Source of the DNA: Anderseniella sp051010195
GTDB taxonomy: Bacteria > Pseudomonadota > Alphaproteobacteria > Rhizobiales > Aestuariivirgaceae
NCBI GenBank assembly: GCA_051010195.1
Contig: JBPCVV010000256.1
Location: 1 to 8,429 of the forward strand
Direction of reading: 5' to 3'
Length of the DNA stretch: 8,429 nucleotides
The notes beneath the pieces are model-generated. The model ran no database searches and had not been told where the DNA came from. It was given only the letters and a program-made list of their open reading frames with translations. Shown piece by piece: positions 7,172 through 8,429 of this stretch; the first letter of the stretch is position 1, and every line of letters begins with the position of its first letter. The position numbers and the translations under genes are program-made.

Positions 7172-7185
7172 TAAGCAGCTTCCTC

Positions 7186-7217
7186 AAAAAAACGGAGCCT
7201 GCATGCGCAGACCCCGT
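7186..7217 (-). terminator. Intrinsic terminator (possible attenuator) between tsf and pyrH
   Basis: In the direction of transcription the 5' arm ACGGGGTCTGC (7217-7207) pairs with GCAGGCTCCGT (7202-7192) over 11 positions with two G-U wobbles and a 4-base loop GCAT. An unbroken run of T follows to 7186 (seven including the last stem base). This is a textbook intrinsic terminator for the rpsB-tsf transcript. It ends directly at the pyrH Shine-Dalgarno. A smaller 5-bp hairpin, CAGAC/GTCTG (7208-7212 with 7216-7220), uses part of the same 5' arm and would exclude the terminator fold. Confidence 0.8.
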
Positions 7218-7244
7218 CTGTTTTCATTCAAATTGCCGATTCGC

Positions 7245-7272
7245 GCCATAGCACGATCTGTTCATCCATCAA
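7245..7272 (-). promoter_or_regulatory. Weak candidate promoter for pyrH overlapping the tsf stop
   Basis: On the minus strand TTGATG (7272-7267) and TATGGC (7250-7245) are separated by 16 bases. They match the sigma-70 consensus at four and three of six positions. Transcription would begin near 7237, about 20 bases before the terminator hairpin. The match is poor, and this is offered only because the terminator implies that pyrH needs its own start or read-through. Confidence 0.2.
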
Positions 7273-8198
7273 GCACCACCTGCGGCCTTGGCAACTTCCG
7301 CAGCAAAATCGTCGGCTTCTTTTTCAATGCCTTCACCAAGCTGCAGGCGCACAAATCCTGCAATTTTCATGTCGGAACCTGCCTCCTTGCCGGCTTCTTC
7401 AGCCGCCTTGGCGACAGACAGGTCGGGATTGATCACGAAAGCCTGACTCAACAGCACTGACTCTTCGTAGAACTTGCGGATTCTACCTTCGACCATTTTC
7501 TCGATGATATTGTCCGGCTTGCCGCTTTCGCGGGCCTGCTCGGTGAACACCGCGCGCTCACGCTCGACAATGTCTGCATTGATTTCCTCAGGCGTCAGCG
7601 CAAGCGGCGCCGCAGCCGCCACATGCATGGCAACCTGCTTGCCAAACGCTTCCGCAGCGGCCTTGTCTGCGGTCGTTTCAACGGCCACCAGTACGCCGAT
7701 CTTGCCGACACCTGGAGCGACCTGGTTGTGGACGTAAGAGGCGACAACGCCGTTGTCGACGCTCACGGATGCTGTGCGGCGCAGCGACATGTTTTCGCCG
7801 ATCGTGCCGACCAGTTCGGTGATCTTGTCGGCAACGGTCTTGCCGGCGCCGGGAAAATCAGCTCTGTTTAGCTTGTCGGCGTCTCCACCTGCGGCCGGAG
7901 CCAGCGACGAAACGGTTGTCACCAGGCTTTGGAATTCCGGGTTACGGGCGACAAAATCTGTTTCGGAATTGACCTCAACAGCCGCGCCGACAGTACCGTC
8001 AACGCTGACACCAACAAGACCTTCGGCGGCAACCCTCGACGCCTTCTTGGCAGCCTTGGACAACCCCTTGGCCCGCAGCCAGTCGATGGCTGCTTCCATG
8101 TCGCCGTCAGATTCGGTCAGCGCATTCTTGCAATCCATCATGCCTGCGCCGGTAGCTTCGCGCAGTTCTTTTACCATCGCGGCAGTAATCTGTGCCAT
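7269..8198 (-). CDS. tsf: Translation elongation factor Ts
   Basis: EF-Ts is the guanine-nucleotide exchange factor that releases GDP from EF-Tu during elongation. Numbered from the ATG at 8198 the product is 309 aa (283 in E. coli; slightly longer forms are usual in Alphaproteobacteria). The N-terminal UBA-like domain includes MVKELREATGAGMMDCKNAL from residue 8. The conserved SETDFVARN at 78-86 carries Asp81-Phe82, the pair that inserts into EF-Tu. A coiled-coil-like charged segment (about 230-260, ERERAVFTEQARESGKPDNI then IIEKMVEGRIRKFYEE) and the C-terminal helix follow. The ATG is preferred over an in-frame TTG 15 bases upstream because GAAAGG lies about seven bases before the ATG and MAQITAAMVKELR is the normal family N-terminus. 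It lies 96 bases after rpsB and before an intrinsic terminator. Identity is certain. Confidence 0.98.
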   Translation of the reverse strand: MAQITAAMVKELREATGAGMMDCKNALTESDGDMEAAIDWLRAKGLSKAAKKASRVAAEGLVGVSVDGTVGAAVEVNSETDFVARNPEFQSLVTTVSSLAPAAGGDADKLNRADFPGAGKTVADKITELVGTIGENMSLRRTASVSVDNGVVASYVHNQVAPGVGKIGVLVAVETTADKAAAEAFGKQVAMHVAAAAPLALTPEEINADIVERERAVFTEQARESGKPDNIIEKMVEGRIRKFYEESVLLSQAFVINPDLSVAKAAEEAGKEAGSDMKIAGFVRLQLGEGIEKEADDFAAEVAKAAGGA

Positions 8199-8224
8199 GA
8201 CAATACCTTTCAATTATCCGTTAC

Positions 8225-8240
8225 GGCTTCACAGGAAGCC
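8225..8240 (-). other. Short perfect hairpin in the tsf leader
   Basis: GGCTTC (8225-8230) and GAAGCC (8235-8240) form a perfect 6-bp stem with a 4-base loop, about 27 bases upstream of the tsf ATG and upstream of its Shine-Dalgarno. The six T lie before it in the direction of transcription, so it is not a terminator for tsf or rpsB. Role unknown. Confidence 0.4.
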
Positions 8241-8270
8241 AAAAAAGCGATTGTGACGACCACATCACAA
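8241..8270 (-). terminator. Possible weak terminator or attenuator between rpsB and tsf
   Basis: On the minus strand a perfect 6-bp dyad TTGTGA/TCACAA (8270-8265 with 8256-8251, 8-base loop) is followed, after four bases TCGC, by six T. The spacing to the T run and the AT-rich stem make it weak, so partial termination or pausing is the most I would claim. Nothing else gene-like is in the 96-base gap except a second hairpin nearer tsf. Confidence 0.35.
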
Positions 8271-8294
8271 GATGCGGCCGCCTAAAATGCGCAC

Positions 8295-8429
8295 TCACTC
8301 GGCAAGCAGTTTCTTGGCTTGGCCGATCCAGTCTTCACGATCGATACGGCCCTTGAAATTGAGCTTCTCGTCAATCTCTGCAGCCTGCTCAGGCGTCAGC
8401 GCAGCGATCTGCGACAAGGTGGTGTAACC
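8295..8429 (-). CDS. rpsB: 30S ribosomal protein S2, C-terminal end (cut by right window edge)
   Basis: The last 44 codons and TGA stop of a gene enter from the right edge, in frame, directly upstream of tsf, where rpsB lies in almost all bacteria. The visible tail contains YTTLSQIAALTPEQAAEID and ends GRIDREDWIGQAKKLLAE. This is not the usual core end of S2. It resembles the helical, helix-hairpin-helix-like extension that I recall at the C-terminus of long (about 330 aa) S2 proteins in Bradyrhizobium and relatives, which is also similar to the C-terminus of rhizobial NuoE. The identification therefore rests on gene order plus this tail. The S2 core is outside the window, so a different gene ending in the same domain cannot be fully excluded. 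Confidence 0.75.
   Translation of the reverse strand, partial: GYTTLSQIAALTPEQAAEIDEKLNFKGRIDREDWIGQAKKLLAE

Noticed and set aside
8251..8270. CRP-like inverted repeat TGTGA-N8-TCACA
   Set aside because: The spacer is eight rather than the usual six, it lies downstream of rpsB with no promoter evident, and it is better explained as a weak transcript hairpin.
8274..8281. GCGGCCGC palindrome
   Set aside because: An 8-base GC palindrome near the rpsB stop is unremarkable in GC-rich DNA and has no supporting context.
1..8429. Search for a mobile element, CRISPR array, defence or toxin system
   Set aside because: Every gene belongs to a conserved core cluster in standard order with intact motifs. 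I saw no direct repeats, integrase, transposase or change in base use that would suggest inserted DNA.

Overview
The window is a stretch of core alphaproteobacterial chromosome, with every recognised gene on the minus strand. Read in the direction of transcription (right to left) the order is rpsB (3' end only), tsf, pyrH, frr, uppS, cdsA, dxr, rseP, bamA (5' part only). This order is typical of Alphaproteobacteria, and the proteins look most like those of the Hyphomicrobiales (Rhizobiales) and their relatives. Supporting signs are an S2 protein that appears to carry a C-terminal helical extension, a short single-PDZ RseP and a moderately GC-rich sequence. I cannot name the genus.

Right part (about 7186-8429): translation genes. 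The end of rpsB is followed by tsf (elongation factor Ts). A hairpin with a T run some bases after it lies between them. A convincing intrinsic terminator follows tsf, and its T run touches the ribosome binding site of pyrH. Middle part (about 4860-7171): pyrH (UMP kinase), frr (ribosome recycling factor) and uppS (undecaprenyl diphosphate synthase). They are separated by gaps of 62 and 181 bases that carry hairpins but no T-run terminator. Left part (1-4800): cdsA (CDP-diacylglycerol synthase), dxr (DXP reductoisomerase), rseP (site-2 protease) and bamA (outer membrane assembly).

Functionally the run joins translation (S2, EF-Ts, RRF) to pyrimidine nucleotide supply (PyrH) and envelope building. 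Dxr starts the MEP pathway, which supplies IPP. UppS turns isoprenoid precursors into the lipid carrier for peptidoglycan and other glycans. CdsA makes the phospholipid precursor CDP-diacylglycerol. RseP cleaves membrane proteins within the bilayer, and BamA inserts beta-barrel proteins into the outer membrane.

I found no mobile element, CRISPR array, tRNA, toxin-antitoxin pair or defence island, and no unknown protein-coding system. What is worth a second look lies between the genes: a possible attenuator in front of pyrH, a dyad-rich dxr-rseP gap that also holds a 50-codon open frame fitting exactly between its neighbours, competing hairpins in the uppS leader, and a hairpin just after the pyrH stop codon. 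No gene-free stretch exceeds 300 bases.
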